64,000 nucleotides of DNA from positions 62,001-126,000 of the forward strand of contig JAUHYW010000019.1 in the NCBI GenBank assembly GCA_030426085.1, in the 5' to 3' direction. Below, piece by piece: positions 1-9,155 of the stretch. Under the pieces are notes generated by a model. It was given only the letters and a program-made list of their open reading frames with translations. It made no database searches and was not told the origin of the DNA. Origin of the DNA: a bacterium. GTDB taxonomy: Bacteria > Myxococcota_A > Bradymonadia > UBA7976 > UBA1532. Position numbers and translations under genes: made by a program. Positions within the stretch are counted from its first letter, which is position 1. The number at the start of each line of letters is the position of its first letter.

Positions 1-1
1 G

Positions 2-3000
2 CAGGGTGCGAACACGTCCAAGGATGGCAAGGGCGGAGGCTCGATCATCGTCGAGCTCGATACATCCAACCGGGCCCGTTCGTTCGACGAGTCGGGTTCG
101 TTCTTCGGCAGCGAGATCACCCGGGTGCTCGAGATCCTCGAGCAGGACGTGAAGTCCCTCCCCGATGATCAGGCCTCCATCGACATCGAGGAGCAGATGC
201 TCAACGCCCGCGATGTCATCTGCGTCTATGGCTCACGGGGCGCAGGCAAGACCAGCTTCCTGCGGTCGGTCGGCCATCGCCTGAGAGTAGAGCGGAAAGA
301 TCTGCACGTCCTGCCTCTGCTCGATCCGACCCTGATCGAGCGCAACGAGGTGTTTCTGGCCACGATCGTCAGCAATGTGCTGGCCGCCATCGAGAAGAGA
401 ACCCGGCGGGGCAGCGGCTTCTCGCCGCTGGCTGACGACGTCCTCGCCCACAACGAGCGCTTGAGGGAGACGCTCGACGCGCTCGCCCGCGCTTTCCGTC
501 TGCTGGCCCCCGGGGGGATCGCGTCGAGCTGGGGCGAAGCGATGGCCGATCCACACCTCTTCGCCCACGAGGTCTTGCAGGACGCCGCCAGCGGCCGCGA
601 GCTGGCCGTGCGATTCCACACGTTCGTCGCCGAGGCGGCCCGGGCGATCGGTGTCCGGGCATTCGTGCAGCCGCTCGACGATGTCGACACCGCCTATGGG
701 CAGGGCTGGCATGTGCTCGAGACCACCCGCAAGTACCTCTCGACCCGGATCTTCATCCCGATGATCTCGGGCGATCTCGACCTGTATCGCATGCTGGTCC
801 GCTCGAACCAGATCGAGCACGTACGAGGGCTGATGCAATTCGAGCAGGCCGTCGGAGGCGGCGAGGCCTCCCGGGCCGATCTGCGACGCTATCAGCGGCA
901 GATCGACCAGCTCGAAGAGCAATACCTGCTCAAGGTGATGCCCGCCGAGCGTCGGGTGCGCCTGCGCTCGGTCCGGGAGCGGGTCTGGGACAAGGCGAGC
1001 AATGGCGAAGAGTTCCTCAGCCTCGACTCGGGCCGGCTCGCTGCCGATAAAGGGCGGCGGCGCCCGCTCAGCGGGGTGTTCGCCGAGTATTGCGAGGATG
1101 TCTTCGGCTGGCGCCGGGCCGGCACACCGTCGACCGCGGTGCTCGACCATCGGGAGTGGGCCGTCGCCCGGCTGCTGCCGGCTCGGACCCGGTCGCTGAT
1201 CAGCCTCTTCCAGGCGATGGTCGACTGGGTCGGGGCACCCGAAGAGAGCCGGCAGCGGCCCGTCGATGGCCTGGCCCGCGTCTTCCGCCAGGCGCTGGTG
1301 ACCCGCGACGTCGACGATACGCTGCTCGACGCGCTCGTGCAGGGGCACGGTCTGGGTCGCCTCGGGGCCTGGGCTCTGCGCTGGCGGGGTGAGGTGGCGC
1401 AGCTCCACCTGCTCGACCCCGAGCGGGTCCGCGATCTGGTCGACGCCGAGGAGTGGACCCAGACCGTGCTGACGCTCAACGCCGCGCTCTTCCAGCGGTG
1501 GCGGCGCGATCCGGGATCTGCGCTGCGCTTCGGGGCCAAGGTGGTCCAGCCGGCGCTGTTCGCTGACGCCGAGGGTGACGGCACGGCCATCCGGCGGGTC
1601 ATCAACGCGATCGCGTTGGAGGCCAACGAGCCCGCATATCGCACCGCGACGCGGCAGCAGGCGCTCATCGTCGGCGAGGGCAAAGACCCCCAGGGGCGCT
1701 CGCCGGGCCTCATCTGGCTGCCTCGGCGCACGGTCAAGGATCACAAGCAACGTCTGCTGCAGGCGTGGATGCGCCATCTCAAGGGTCGCGGCCTCGACCC
1801 GAGTGACAAGGCCTCCAAGCAGGACTCGACCGATCTGCTGCCGCTCTTGTCGGCGGTCGCGAAGTCGGTCGCCCAGGCAGAGAAAGACGCGAAGAAGTCG
1901 CTCACGGACACGGACAAACAGGAGATGGCGAAGGCTCTCTTCGTCAGCTGGACGAGCTTTCGAAACAAGGCGGGCGCAAACCTGCAATTGCTGCTCGATT
2001 GGTTCGGGATGACTCTGACGCTGACCGGGGGCTCTCAGTTGACCTACCTCAGCGCAGACCGCGGCCTCGCCGCGCTCGGAGACCTGCTCGAGCGGGCTTC
2101 CCGGGTCGACCGTGACGCCCGGTCCAGCGTCTTGGAGGCCGCGATCAGGCGCTTCATCCGCGAGGCGCTGCGCGACGCGACCGCCTTCGCTCCCTCGCTG
2201 AAGTCGGACAATGTACAACCGGTCGAATCGACGGGCGACGAGGACGACGAGCTGCTGGAGGCCGAGGAGTTCCCCGAAGAGGACCATGGCCTGCGTGAGG
2301 CTCTCGTGGAGTGGACCGTGGCCGTTGCCAGCGGCTCGGGCGACAGCCTCTGCGCGCTGCCGCCTTACATCTTCGCCCGGGTCGTCACCCGCTGGTGGGC
2401 CAACGTGGAGAAGCTGAACGATGCCGACACGCTCGCCTTCCGCACGGCGGGGGGGATGCTGCACCGCTGGCTGGCCGCCTTCCTACACGCACACCTCATC
2501 GAGGAGGTGAAGCTGCTCGGTGGGGGCCCGAAGAGCTTCCGCACGAATGCGACCGATGTGGGGCTGGAGACGGACAGCTTCGAGAAGAACCTGCAAGCGC
2601 TCCTGTCGAGCGATGAGGGCAGCGGGGCATCCGCGCTGGCGACCCGGCCGGTGGCGACCGCCATCTGGATGGCCTGTCCACTGATTCGGGCCTGCCTCGC
2701 GCCCGGTTTGAGGCAGCAGGTCCTCGAGGTCTCTCGGGCGGTCCTCGGCACCGATGGAGGTGCGTGGGCGGACTATCTCACGGATGGGCAGGGGGGCACG
2801 CGGGCGAGCGTTTTCGAAGGGCGACTCGACCGGCCTCAACTCAAGATCCACGACGATGTCCAGGTTCTGCTGACCGCGCTCTACGCCCCCGAAGCCCGAG
2901 AGGGCGATCGGGTGCACGCGAGCACCTACAAGAGCGGCCGAGCCCGCCTCGCCGCGCTCTCGGGGCTCGACTTCGACAACATCGACCAGAGCAAGTCCAA

Positions 3001-3004
3001 CTGA
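2..3004 (+). CDS. rdrA: RADAR ATPase RdrA (5' end outside window)
   Basis: This is probably the ATPase subunit of the RADAR anti-phage system. The reading frame is open and protein-like from base 2, so the GTG at 125 is probably internal and the true start lies upstream of the window; 1,000 residues are visible. Counting from that GTG, a Walker A loop (GSRGAGKTS, Lys42) lies at residues 36-44 and a Walker B-like segment (LDDVD) at 184-188. The rest is a long, mainly helical region with no motif I recognise. In the known system RdrA is a large ATPase that forms rings and docks on the RdrB deaminase cage. The call rests on size, the P-loop and, above all, the adjacent RdrB-like gene 21 bases downstream. 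GC bias looks milder than in genes to the right, which fits a transferred island. Without the neighbour I would call it only a P-loop NTPase. Confidence 0.83.
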   Translation, partial: QGANTSKDGKGGGSIIVELDTSNRARSFDESGSFFGSEITRVLEILEQDVKSLPDDQASIDIEEQMLNARDVICVYGSRGAGKTSFLRSVGHRLRVERKDLHVLPLLDPTLIERNEVFLATIVSNVLAAIEKRTRRGSGFSPLADDVLAHNERLRETLDALARAFRLLAPGGIASSWGEAMADPHLFAHEVLQDAASGRELAVRFHTFVAEAARAIGVRAFVQPLDDVDTAYGQGWHVLETTRKYLSTRIFIPMISGDLDLYRMLVRSNQIEHVRGLMQFEQAVGGGEASRADLRRYQRQIDQLEEQYLLKVMPAERRVRLRSVRERVWDKASNGEEFLSLDSGRLAADKGRRRPLSGVFAEYCEDVFGWRRAGTPSTAVLDHREWAVARLLPARTRSLISLFQAMVDWVGAPEESRQRPVDGLARVFRQALVTRDVDDTLLDALVQGHGLGRLGAWALRWRGEVAQLHLLDPERVRDLVDAEEWTQTVLTLNAALFQRWRRDPGSALRFGAKVVQPALFADAEGDGTAIRRVINAIALEANEPAYRTATRQQALIVGEGKDPQGRSPGLIWLPRRTVKDHKQRLLQAWMRHLKGRGLDPSDKASKQDSTDLLPLLSAVAKSVAQAEKDAKKSLTDTDKQEMAKALFVSWTSFRNKAGANLQLLLDWFGMTLTLTGGSQLTYLSADRGLAALGDLLERASRVDRDARSSVLEAAIRRFIREALRDATAFAPSLKSDNVQPVESTGDEDDELLEAEEFPEEDHGLREALVEWTVAVASGSGDSLCALPPYIFARVVTRWWANVEKLNDADTLAFRTAGGMLHRWLAAFLHAHLIEEVKLLGGGPKSFRTNATDVGLETDSFEKNLQALLSSDEGSGASALATRPVATAIWMACPLIRACLAPGLRQQVLEVSRAVLGTDGGAWADYLTDGQGGTRASVFEGRLDRPQLKIHDDVQVLLTALYAPEAREGDRVHASTYKSGRARLAALSGLDFDNIDQSKSN

Positions 3005-3025
3005 CACCGCAGGCCGAGCCACCCG

Positions 3026-5656
3026 ATGCCGTTGCACCTCCCCAGCCGCCTCGCGGTCCTCACGCTCAGCGCGCCTACGCTGATCGACACCATCCGCGAC
3101 GGGGTCACCGGCCACCGCCCGTGGGACGCCCGGTGGTCGGACATCATCCGCCATGGGGTCTCGGCCGCCGCCGAGCGCGAGCTGGGCACGGTGCCGCCGC
3201 ACCAGATCCGGGCCCACCTGCGAGGTCTGGCCGACGGGACCGCGATCGGCTGGTCGGCCGCCGAGGCCGACGCCGGGGCCTACGCCCACCCCCGTGAGCC
3301 CGATCGCGACGGCGAGAAGCCCCTGCTGGCGCGGGCGCTCGTCCTGCTCGCCGACCGCCTCCTGGTCTGGAATCATGGCCACTTCCGCCTGCGGGCGGCG
3401 ACGCTGCTCGAGTTCCAGCAGCTCGTCGGTGAGGTGGCCCCCGACCAGCTCCTGATGCTGGCCGCCGCCGCCGAGCGCAGCGTGAGCGGGCACCTCGTGC
3501 CCCGACCCCGGCGGCTGGACCGGCGCACGCTCGACGCCATCCTCACCGCGCCGCTGATCCCGTCGGTCGATCTGCCGATCGTCGATGCGCTCGTCGGTCG
3601 GGGGCTGGCCGAGGTCCATCGGCACGTCGGGGGCAGCGCACAGCCGGCCCTGCTGTGGCTCGACCTCCTGCGCGATCCGACGGCGTTGGCCCGGCGCATC
3701 GCCCGCGAGCGCGACATCGACCCCGAGCGACGACGTGAGCTCCTGCTGCACAGCGCGCGGCTGCGAGACGCGCGTCACCTGCGGGCGCTGATCGCGACGG
3801 CGTTGCTGCGCTTGCGAGAGGTCTCTGGCCAGGGGTGGCAGATCTGGTCCCGCGATGTCTGGCGCACGCTGGCGACCTTCGGCGCGCCGGTCCGCTATGG
3901 CACCACCCCCGGTGAGAGCGTGACGCTGGATCCAGCCGAGCGGCTGCTTCATCGCGACCTGCCCTCTCCAGCCAGTGAGCGGGCGCTGCTCTACCATGCC
4001 TTCCGGCAGGTGTTGCAGCCCCCGCAGGCGGTCCGGAGACAGCAGTCCTTCCCCCGAGATGCCTTCGTCCTGGCGCTGCATACCTATCTCATCCAGCAGA
4101 ATCACTTCACCCGGACCCTCGTGCAGCCGGCGGCCGGTCAGGAGGGGCTCGAGCGCTTCGTCGTCGACTACTACCGCTCGCCGCTCGCCGGCGCCCGGGG
4201 CGATGTGTCGGGGGTGTTGCAGCAGGCGTCGGACACCGGGCGGGTGCGCTGGCTGGAGGGCCGGATGGGTCCCCGTCGAGCCGCTTCCAAGGTGAGCCGG
4301 TTGCTCGCGGATACCCGACAGCTCGCCGACGGGAGGCGGGTATACGCGCGGCGGGTGACGCCGGTCCCCTGTGATCGACCCCGGGGTCGGGCACCGGCGG
4401 TGGGGGTGGTCCTGCACTTCATCCGCCAGCCGGAGCGGGCGCCATCGGAGAGTCGGGCCGGGTCGGTCTTCGGCCTGCCCGCTCGGTTCGCCCGGCTGCG
4501 AGCCCGTCTGTGGCGGGAGGCGTTCGAGGTCATGCGCCTCGATGCCTTCCGTCATCTGGCTCCATACCTGGTGGGCCTCGACGTGGCCGGCAGCGAGATC
4601 GCCACCCCGGTCGAGGTCTTCGCCCCGATGATCCGGTTCTTGCGTTCGCCCTTCCGGCGGCGACGTCACGCCGAGGCGTCGGTGGGGCCCCTGCCGCTCG
4701 TGCCGCCGCTGGCGCTGACCTGTCACGCGGGCGAAGACTTCCGTCACCTGCTGTCGGGGATGCGGGCGGTCGACGAGACGCTGCGCTTCCTCGACATGCG
4801 CCGGGGCGACCGGGTGGGCCACGCGCTGGCGCTGGGGGTCGAGCCCGAGCGCTGGGCCGCCCGGGTGGGGTCGGTGGTCTCGATGCCGCTCGAATCCCGG
4901 GTCGACGATCTGGTGTGGTTCCTCGATCGGCTCGCCCGGCACCCCGAGCTGGCCCATGTCGCCCGTCAGGCCGAGCGGGAGCTGAGCGGATTGGCCCGCC
5001 GACTCTACGGGGAGATCCCGGCCGAAGTGTTCGGTGACGGTCGGTGGGAGTTGCTCTATCGAGCGTGGTGTTGGCGGCGATGCGATCCGGCCAACGCAGG
5101 CGAGCGGCCCGCCGGCCTGCCTTCGGATCTGCGGCTCTTCCTACACGCCGAGCGCGACGAGAGCCTGGCGGCCTTCGGGGGCGACGCCCGCGCGCTGTGG
5201 ATGGCCCACCAGCGCGACGTGACGGTGCGCCGCCGGGGCCCTGCGCTCATCCAGGTGCCGGTGCGCGCCGATTGGCTGCCGGCGATCCGCCGCATTCAGG
5301 TCGATCTGCTGGGGTCGCTGGTCCGGCGCAACATCGCCATCGAGATCAACCCCAGTTCGAACCTCGCGATCGGGCCCTTCGACGATCTCACCGAGCACCC
5401 CGTCTTTCGCTGGTTCCCGCCCGGGGCGGCCCGCGACCGGGCCCACCCGTTCATCGTGGTCGGCAGCGACGACCCGGGCATCTTCGCCACCGAGCTGCTG
5501 CATGAGTATGCCTACCTCGCCCGAGCGGCCGAGGAGCGGGGCGCCGCGCCCCGACAGGTGGCCGACTGGCTGGAGGATCTGCGGCAGACCAGCGTGATGT
5601 TCAGCTTCCTGCCCGGGACCGGGCAGCTCGGGGGATCGAGCGGCCTCATCCGCTGA
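3026..5656 (+). CDS. rdrB: RADAR adenosine deaminase RdrB
   Basis: This is a large (876-residue) divergent adenosine deaminase. It keeps the full metal-dependent deaminase motif set: HRH at residues 198-200 (two metal ligands, in HRHVGGS), HAGED at 567-571 (third His ligand and the catalytic Glu570), RVGH at 596-599 (His599), EINPSSN at 773-779, and SDDP at 814-817 (Asp ligand and active-site Asp). Housekeeping adenosine deaminases are about 330-350 residues; the long N-terminal part and the insert between the first and second motifs are typical of RdrB. Known RADAR systems deaminate adenosine in nucleotides or RNA during phage infection, with RdrB as a dodecameric cage and RdrA bound to it. 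The ATG follows the RdrA stop by 21 bases, so the two are almost certainly co-transcribed. No small membrane accessory gene is visible downstream. Confidence 0.92.
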   Translation: MPLHLPSRLAVLTLSAPTLIDTIRDGVTGHRPWDARWSDIIRHGVSAAAERELGTVPPHQIRAHLRGLADGTAIGWSAAEADAGAYAHPREPDRDGEKPLLARALVLLADRLLVWNHGHFRLRAATLLEFQQLVGEVAPDQLLMLAAAAERSVSGHLVPRPRRLDRRTLDAILTAPLIPSVDLPIVDALVGRGLAEVHRHVGGSAQPALLWLDLLRDPTALARRIARERDIDPERRRELLLHSARLRDARHLRALIATALLRLREVSGQGWQIWSRDVWRTLATFGAPVRYGTTPGESVTLDPAERLLHRDLPSPASERALLYHAFRQVLQPPQAVRRQQSFPRDAFVLALHTYLIQQNHFTRTLVQPAAGQEGLERFVVDYYRSPLAGARGDVSGVLQQASDTGRVRWLEGRMGPRRAASKVSRLLADTRQLADGRRVYARRVTPVPCDRPRGRAPAVGVVLHFIRQPERAPSESRAGSVFGLPARFARLRARLWREAFEVMRLDAFRHLAPYLVGLDVAGSEIATPVEVFAPMIRFLRSPFRRRRHAEASVGPLPLVPPLALTCHAGEDFRHLLSGMRAVDETLRFLDMRRGDRVGHALALGVEPERWAARVGSVVSMPLESRVDDLVWFLDRLARHPELAHVARQAERELSGLARRLYGEIPAEVFGDGRWELLYRAWCWRRCDPANAGERPAGLPSDLRLFLHAERDESLAAFGGDARALWMAHQRDVTVRRRGPALIQVPVRADWLPAIRRIQVDLLGSLVRRNIAIEINPSSNLAIGPFDDLTEHPVFRWFPPGAARDRAHPFIVVGSDDPGIFATELLHEYAYLARAAEERGAAPRQVADWLEDLRQTSVMFSFLPGTGQLGGSSGLIR

Positions 5657-5718
5657 GCGACCCGTCGCCGTTGCGTCCCCCGGGCGAGTGGGCCACCATG
5701 CCCACTGGAGGACTCACC

Positions 5719-7257
5719 GTGGTCACCGACGCCCCTGTCGATCCGACGCTCGACGCCCGCTACAGCGTGGAAGAGGAGATCGGGCGGGGCGGCTACGGCG
5801 CGGTCTATCGGGCGCGGCAGCGGGCGACCGGGCAGTACGTGGCGGTGAAGATGGTGCCCGAGCAGCCGCGCCACGCGCGGGCCTGGGAGCGCTTCGGGCG
5901 GGAGGCGCGGCTGTGCGGCGCGCTGCATCACCCGCACATCGTGCGGCTGATCGACGCCCACCAGGGCGAGGCGACGGCGTGGCTGGTCTTCGAGTGGGTG
6001 CCGGGGCGTGATCTGGCCCAGGTTCTCGCCCGCGAGGGGCGGCTGGAGCCGGCGGCGGCGGTCCGGCTGATGGGGCAGGTGCTCGACGCGCTGGCCGCGG
6101 CGCACGCCCTGGGCATCGTGCATCGCGACATCAAGCCGGCCAACATCATGATCGCCCGGACCGGGGCCCGGCAGAACGCGCAGGTGCTCGACTTCGGTAT
6201 CGGCACGCTCGCCGAAGGCCGGGATACGCTGGAGTTCGCCCGCATCACCGGTACCGGCGACGCGCTGGGCACGCCGGCCTACGCCGCGCCGGAGCAGCTC
6301 CGGGGCGAGGCGGCGACCCAGCGGGCGGACATCTATGCCTGGGCGCTGACCTTCGTCGAGTGCGTGACCGGTGAGCGGGTGATCTCGGCCCGCACGATGC
6401 CCCACGTCCTGCTGCAGCAGCTCGGCCCTCAGCCCATCGAGCTGCCGCCGTCGCTGCGGGTCCATCGGCTGGCGCCCGTGCTCCGGCGGGCGCTGCACAA
6501 AGATCCGTCCCGGCGCGCGGTCACCGCCGAGTCGCTGCTGCGGGCCCTCGACTCGCTGGGGCCGGCCGAGATCGCGGCCCTCGCCCCCCAGCCGAAGCCG
6601 CCCACCGACGGGGTCTGGTCCGAGGCGACGCTGGCGCCGCCGACCGGGAGCCGCTCGGGTGAGGGCCCGGGTGCGTCGGCAGAGCCGTGGCAGCCGCTCA
6701 CGGCCGATGACCGCGCCTTCCTGGTCCGGGTGCCGCTGATGCGCCGCCTCACCCCGACGGAGCGCGATCGGATCGCCGAGGCGATGCACCGCCGGGCGCT
6801 GGAGGCCGATGAGGTGCTGGTCGAGCTGGGCGAGGATGGCGTCGATGCCTTCATCGTGCGCAAGGGCGAGTTGACCCTGGAGCTGCCGCTCGAGGGCCAC
6901 GAGCCGCGGGTCGTCGCCCGCATGGGGCCGGGCACCGTCGTCGGCGAGGTGTGCCTCGTCGAGCCGGCCCCCCGCACGCTGCGCATCCGCGCCGCCGGCC
7001 CGGCCGAGGTGCTGGTGATCGACGGGCCCCGCTTCGGCGCGCTGTGCGACGCCGATGATCCCGGGGTGCACAAGCTGATGCGGTTCATCGCGCTGACGTT
7101 GTGCGATCGGCTGCGCCAGACCACCGGGCGCTTGCAGAGCGCGCTGCGGGGCGACGCGCCGTCGGCGTCGGCGGACACCGTGACCGGTCTGGTGGCGCCC
7201 ATCGCCACCGATCGACCCTGGGATCGTCTCAAGCGGCTCTTCGTGAGGTCCGGCTGA
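5719..7257 (+). CDS. Ser/Thr protein kinase fused to a cyclic-nucleotide-binding domain
   Basis: This is a Hanks-type kinase of 512 residues. A glycine loop (IGRGGYGAVY) lies near residue 20, followed by Lys44 in VAVKM, His135-Arg-Asp in HRDIKPANI, Asp158-Phe-Gly, and an APE-like AAPEQL. After a Pro-rich linker, residues about 340-475 form a CRP-type cyclic-nucleotide-binding domain. No membrane segment is seen, so it should be cytoplasmic. I chose GTG 5719 because a perfect GGAGG lies at 5707-5711, seven bases upstream; an in-frame ATG at 5698 lacks such a site. Its stop overlaps the next gene, another cyclic-nucleotide-binding domain. The kinase is 62 bases past rdrB and has the GC style of the chromosome to the right, so I infer it borders the defence module and is not part of it. 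Whether the domain binds cAMP, another nucleotide or nothing cannot be read here. Confidence 0.88.
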   Translation: MVTDAPVDPTLDARYSVEEEIGRGGYGAVYRARQRATGQYVAVKMVPEQPRHARAWERFGREARLCGALHHPHIVRLIDAHQGEATAWLVFEWVPGRDLAQVLAREGRLEPAAAVRLMGQVLDALAAAHALGIVHRDIKPANIMIARTGARQNAQVLDFGIGTLAEGRDTLEFARITGTGDALGTPAYAAPEQLRGEAATQRADIYAWALTFVECVTGERVISARTMPHVLLQQLGPQPIELPPSLRVHRLAPVLRRALHKDPSRRAVTAESLLRALDSLGPAEIAALAPQPKPPTDGVWSEATLAPPTGSRSGEGPGASAEPWQPLTADDRAFLVRVPLMRRLTPTERDRIAEAMHRRALEADEVLVELGEDGVDAFIVRKGELTLELPLEGHEPRVVARMGPGTVVGEVCLVEPAPRTLRIRAAGPAEVLVIDGPRFGALCDADDPGVHKLMRFIALTLCDRLRQTTGRLQSALRGDAPSASADTVTGLVAPIATDRPWDRLKRLFVRSG

Positions 7258-7733
7258 TGCCGATCGACGCCACCGTTCAAGCTGCGCTGCCGTTCTTCAC
7301 CCGGCTGAGCGCCACCCAGCGCCGGGCGCTGTCCCAGGTGCTGGCCGATCGCCGCTTCGCGCCGGGGGTCGTCATCTTCGAGGAGGGCGATCCGGGCCTG
7401 TCGTGCGGGTTCATCGTCTCGGGCACGGTGCACGCCGAGGTGGACGCTGGCCCCGACCGCCCGCGGGAGCGCATCAACTCGATGGGGCCGGGCGAGATCT
7501 TCGGGGAGATCGCGCTGCTCGACGGGGGGCACCGCTCGGCGACCTGCGTCGCCGGCGAGGACGGCGCCCGGGTGGCCATGCTCGCCCGGGCCGACTTCGG
7601 CCAGCTCTTCGAGGCGGGCAACCCGTTCGCGTTCTCGATGGTGCGGCTCGTCGCCCGCCAGCTCGCCCGCCGCTTGCAGCACGCGGCCCGGGTGTGGAGC
7701 GAGGTCGCCCGGGCGGACGCCGACGGGGACTGA
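7257..7733 (+). CDS. Small stand-alone cyclic-nucleotide-binding protein
   Basis: A 158-residue single-domain protein of the CRP/cAMP-binding fold. It shows the family's GxIFGEIALL segment (GPGEIFGEIALLDGGHRSA), followed by a phosphate-binding-cassette-like RSATC. No DNA-binding helix-turn-helix follows, so it is not a transcription factor of the CRP type. The ATG lies in TGATG, overlapping the kinase stop, with GAGG at 7245-7248 eight bases upstream; this implies translational coupling. The natural inference is that it works with the upstream kinase-cyclic-nucleotide protein, perhaps as a regulatory subunit or decoy. The ligand is unknown. Confidence 0.82.
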   Translation: MPIDATVQAALPFFTRLSATQRRALSQVLADRRFAPGVVIFEEGDPGLSCGFIVSGTVHAEVDAGPDRPRERINSMGPGEIFGEIALLDGGHRSATCVAGEDGARVAMLARADFGQLFEAGNPFAFSMVRLVARQLARRLQHAARVWSEVARADADGD

Positions 7734-7747
7734 CCGCGGAGCCGGGC

Positions 7748-9121
7748 TCAGACCTCGCCGAGCACGTGGTCGAGCACGTCGACGATGAAGTCGATGTCGG
7801 CCGCCTGGATGCACAGCGGCGGCTTGATGCGCAGCGTATTGCCGAAGAACCCGCCCTTGCCCAGCAGCAGGCCCAGGTCCTTGCACCGCTCGACCACCTC
7901 GGCGGTGGCCTTGCTCGCCGGCAGCTTGCTCGCCCGGTCTTCGACCAGCTCGAGCCCGGTCATCAACCCCTTGCCCCGCACGTCGCCGATCATCGAGTGC
8001 TTCGCGGCCAGCCGGTCCAGCCCGGCGTGCAGCCGGTCGCCGACCTCGCGGACGTGACCCAGGTAGTCCTCCTTCTGAAGCACCCGCAGGCTGGCGAGCC
8101 CCTGGGCCGCCGAGACCGGGTTGCCGGCGAAGGTGTTGAAGTGGATGCGGTTGGTCATCGCCTCGGCGATCTCGCGGCGGGTGACGAGGCACGACAGCGG
8201 GGCCCCGTTGCCGATGCCCTTGGCCATCGTGACCATATCGGGCACGACGCCCTGGTACTCGAAGCCCCAGAACGACTGGCCGGTGCGGCAGAAGCCGGTC
8301 TGCACCTCGTCGGCGACGCACAGGCCGCCCCGGCTGCGCACGATCTCGTAGACCGCCTCGAGGTAGCCGGGCGGCATCTCCACCGCGCCGCCCACGCCCT
8401 GGATGGGCTCGCAGATGAAGGCCGCGATGTTGCCGCTGGTGCCGAACTGCGCCAGATCGGCCACGTCGGCGGCGTACTTGCGGCCCGCCTCGGGGTCGTC
8501 GTAGCCGAACGGGCCCCTGAAGCGGTCGGGCAGCAGCGCGTGGTGCACGCCGAAGCCGTGGGGCACGGTCTGCTTCCAGGTGCTGTGCGCGGTGAGGCCC
8601 ATCGCGGTCGGCGAGATGCCGTGGTAGGCGTTGCGCAGGGCGATGATGTCCCAGTTGCCGGTGTAGGCCCGGGCCAGGGTCATCGCCAGCTCGTTGGCCT
8701 CGCTGCCGCTGTTGAGGAAGTAGCAGACGTCGAGGCCTTCGGGCAGCGTGTCGGCGAGCTCTTTGCCGAACTCGGCGATGGCCGGGTGCAGGTAGATCGT
8801 GGTCGCGTGCTGCAAGCGCTCGAGCTGCGCCCGGGCGACGGCGAGCACCTCGGGGTGGGCGTGGCCGGCGCTGATGGTGGCGATGCCGGCGATGCCGTCC
8901 AGATAGCGCCGGCCGGTCTCGTCCCACAGGTACTGCATACGGCCTTCCACGAGCATGATCGGCTCGCGGTAGTAGGTCAGCAGCGAGGGGCTGAGGTAGC
9001 GCTTGCGCAGCGCGAGCACCTCGGCCTTGCTCGGGCCGTCGTAGGGGTGGGGGGTGTGGTCGTAGGGCGGCAGGCTGGGCGGCGACACGGCGGACTCCAT
9101 CGGCGGCGGTGCGGACCGCAT
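7748..9121 (-). CDS. Class III pyridoxal-phosphate aminotransferase (AGXT2-like)
   Basis: A 457-residue fold-type I aminotransferase of class III. It has the SGSEANE segment, the DEVQTGFCRTG motif whose Asp contacts the pyridine nitrogen, and the PLP-binding Lys301 in MAKGIGNGAP. The sequence style (TISAGHAHPEV and YHGIS) is closest to alanine-glyoxylate aminotransferase 2-like and related omega-aminotransferases. It should be cytoplasmic and move an amino group from an omega-amino acid or alanine to a keto acid. The exact substrate is not readable, so no gene symbol is given. A purine-rich GGAGGGGG stretch sits just before the ATG. It is 35 bases downstream of the GH16 gene on the same strand, but no metabolic link is evident. 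A second ATG seven codons inside is possible. Confidence 0.85.
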   Translation of the reverse strand: MRSAPPPMESAVSPPSLPPYDHTPHPYDGPSKAEVLALRKRYLSPSLLTYYREPIMLVEGRMQYLWDETGRRYLDGIAGIATISAGHAHPEVLAVARAQLERLQHATTIYLHPAIAEFGKELADTLPEGLDVCYFLNSGSEANELAMTLARAYTGNWDIIALRNAYHGISPTAMGLTAHSTWKQTVPHGFGVHHALLPDRFRGPFGYDDPEAGRKYAADVADLAQFGTSGNIAAFICEPIQGVGGAVEMPPGYLEAVYEIVRSRGGLCVADEVQTGFCRTGQSFWGFEYQGVVPDMVTMAKGIGNGAPLSCLVTRREIAEAMTNRIHFNTFAGNPVSAAQGLASLRVLQKEDYLGHVREVGDRLHAGLDRLAAKHSMIGDVRGKGLMTGLELVEDRASKLPASKATAEVVERCKDLGLLLGKGGFFGNTLRIKPPLCIQAADIDFIVDVLDHVLGEV

Positions 9122-9155
9122 TCAACCCCCTCCCCCGGCGCGGGGCAAGCCCTCA

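Noticed and set aside
233-2464. Long antisense open frame opposite the RADAR ATPase gene
   Set aside because: It is Arg/Ala/Gly-rich and mirrors the real gene's codon bias, as expected for GC-rich DNA, and has no recognisable motif.
5671-5700. TTG 5671 or ATG 5698 as kinase start
   Set aside because: Neither has a ribosome site; GTG 5719 has GGAGG seven bases upstream and gives the usual kinase N-terminus.
5719-7733. Kinase and cyclic-nucleotide genes as part of RADAR
   Set aside because: They have their own ribosome sites and the base composition of the genes to the right, and no known RADAR system needs them. Kept only as a speculation in the findings.
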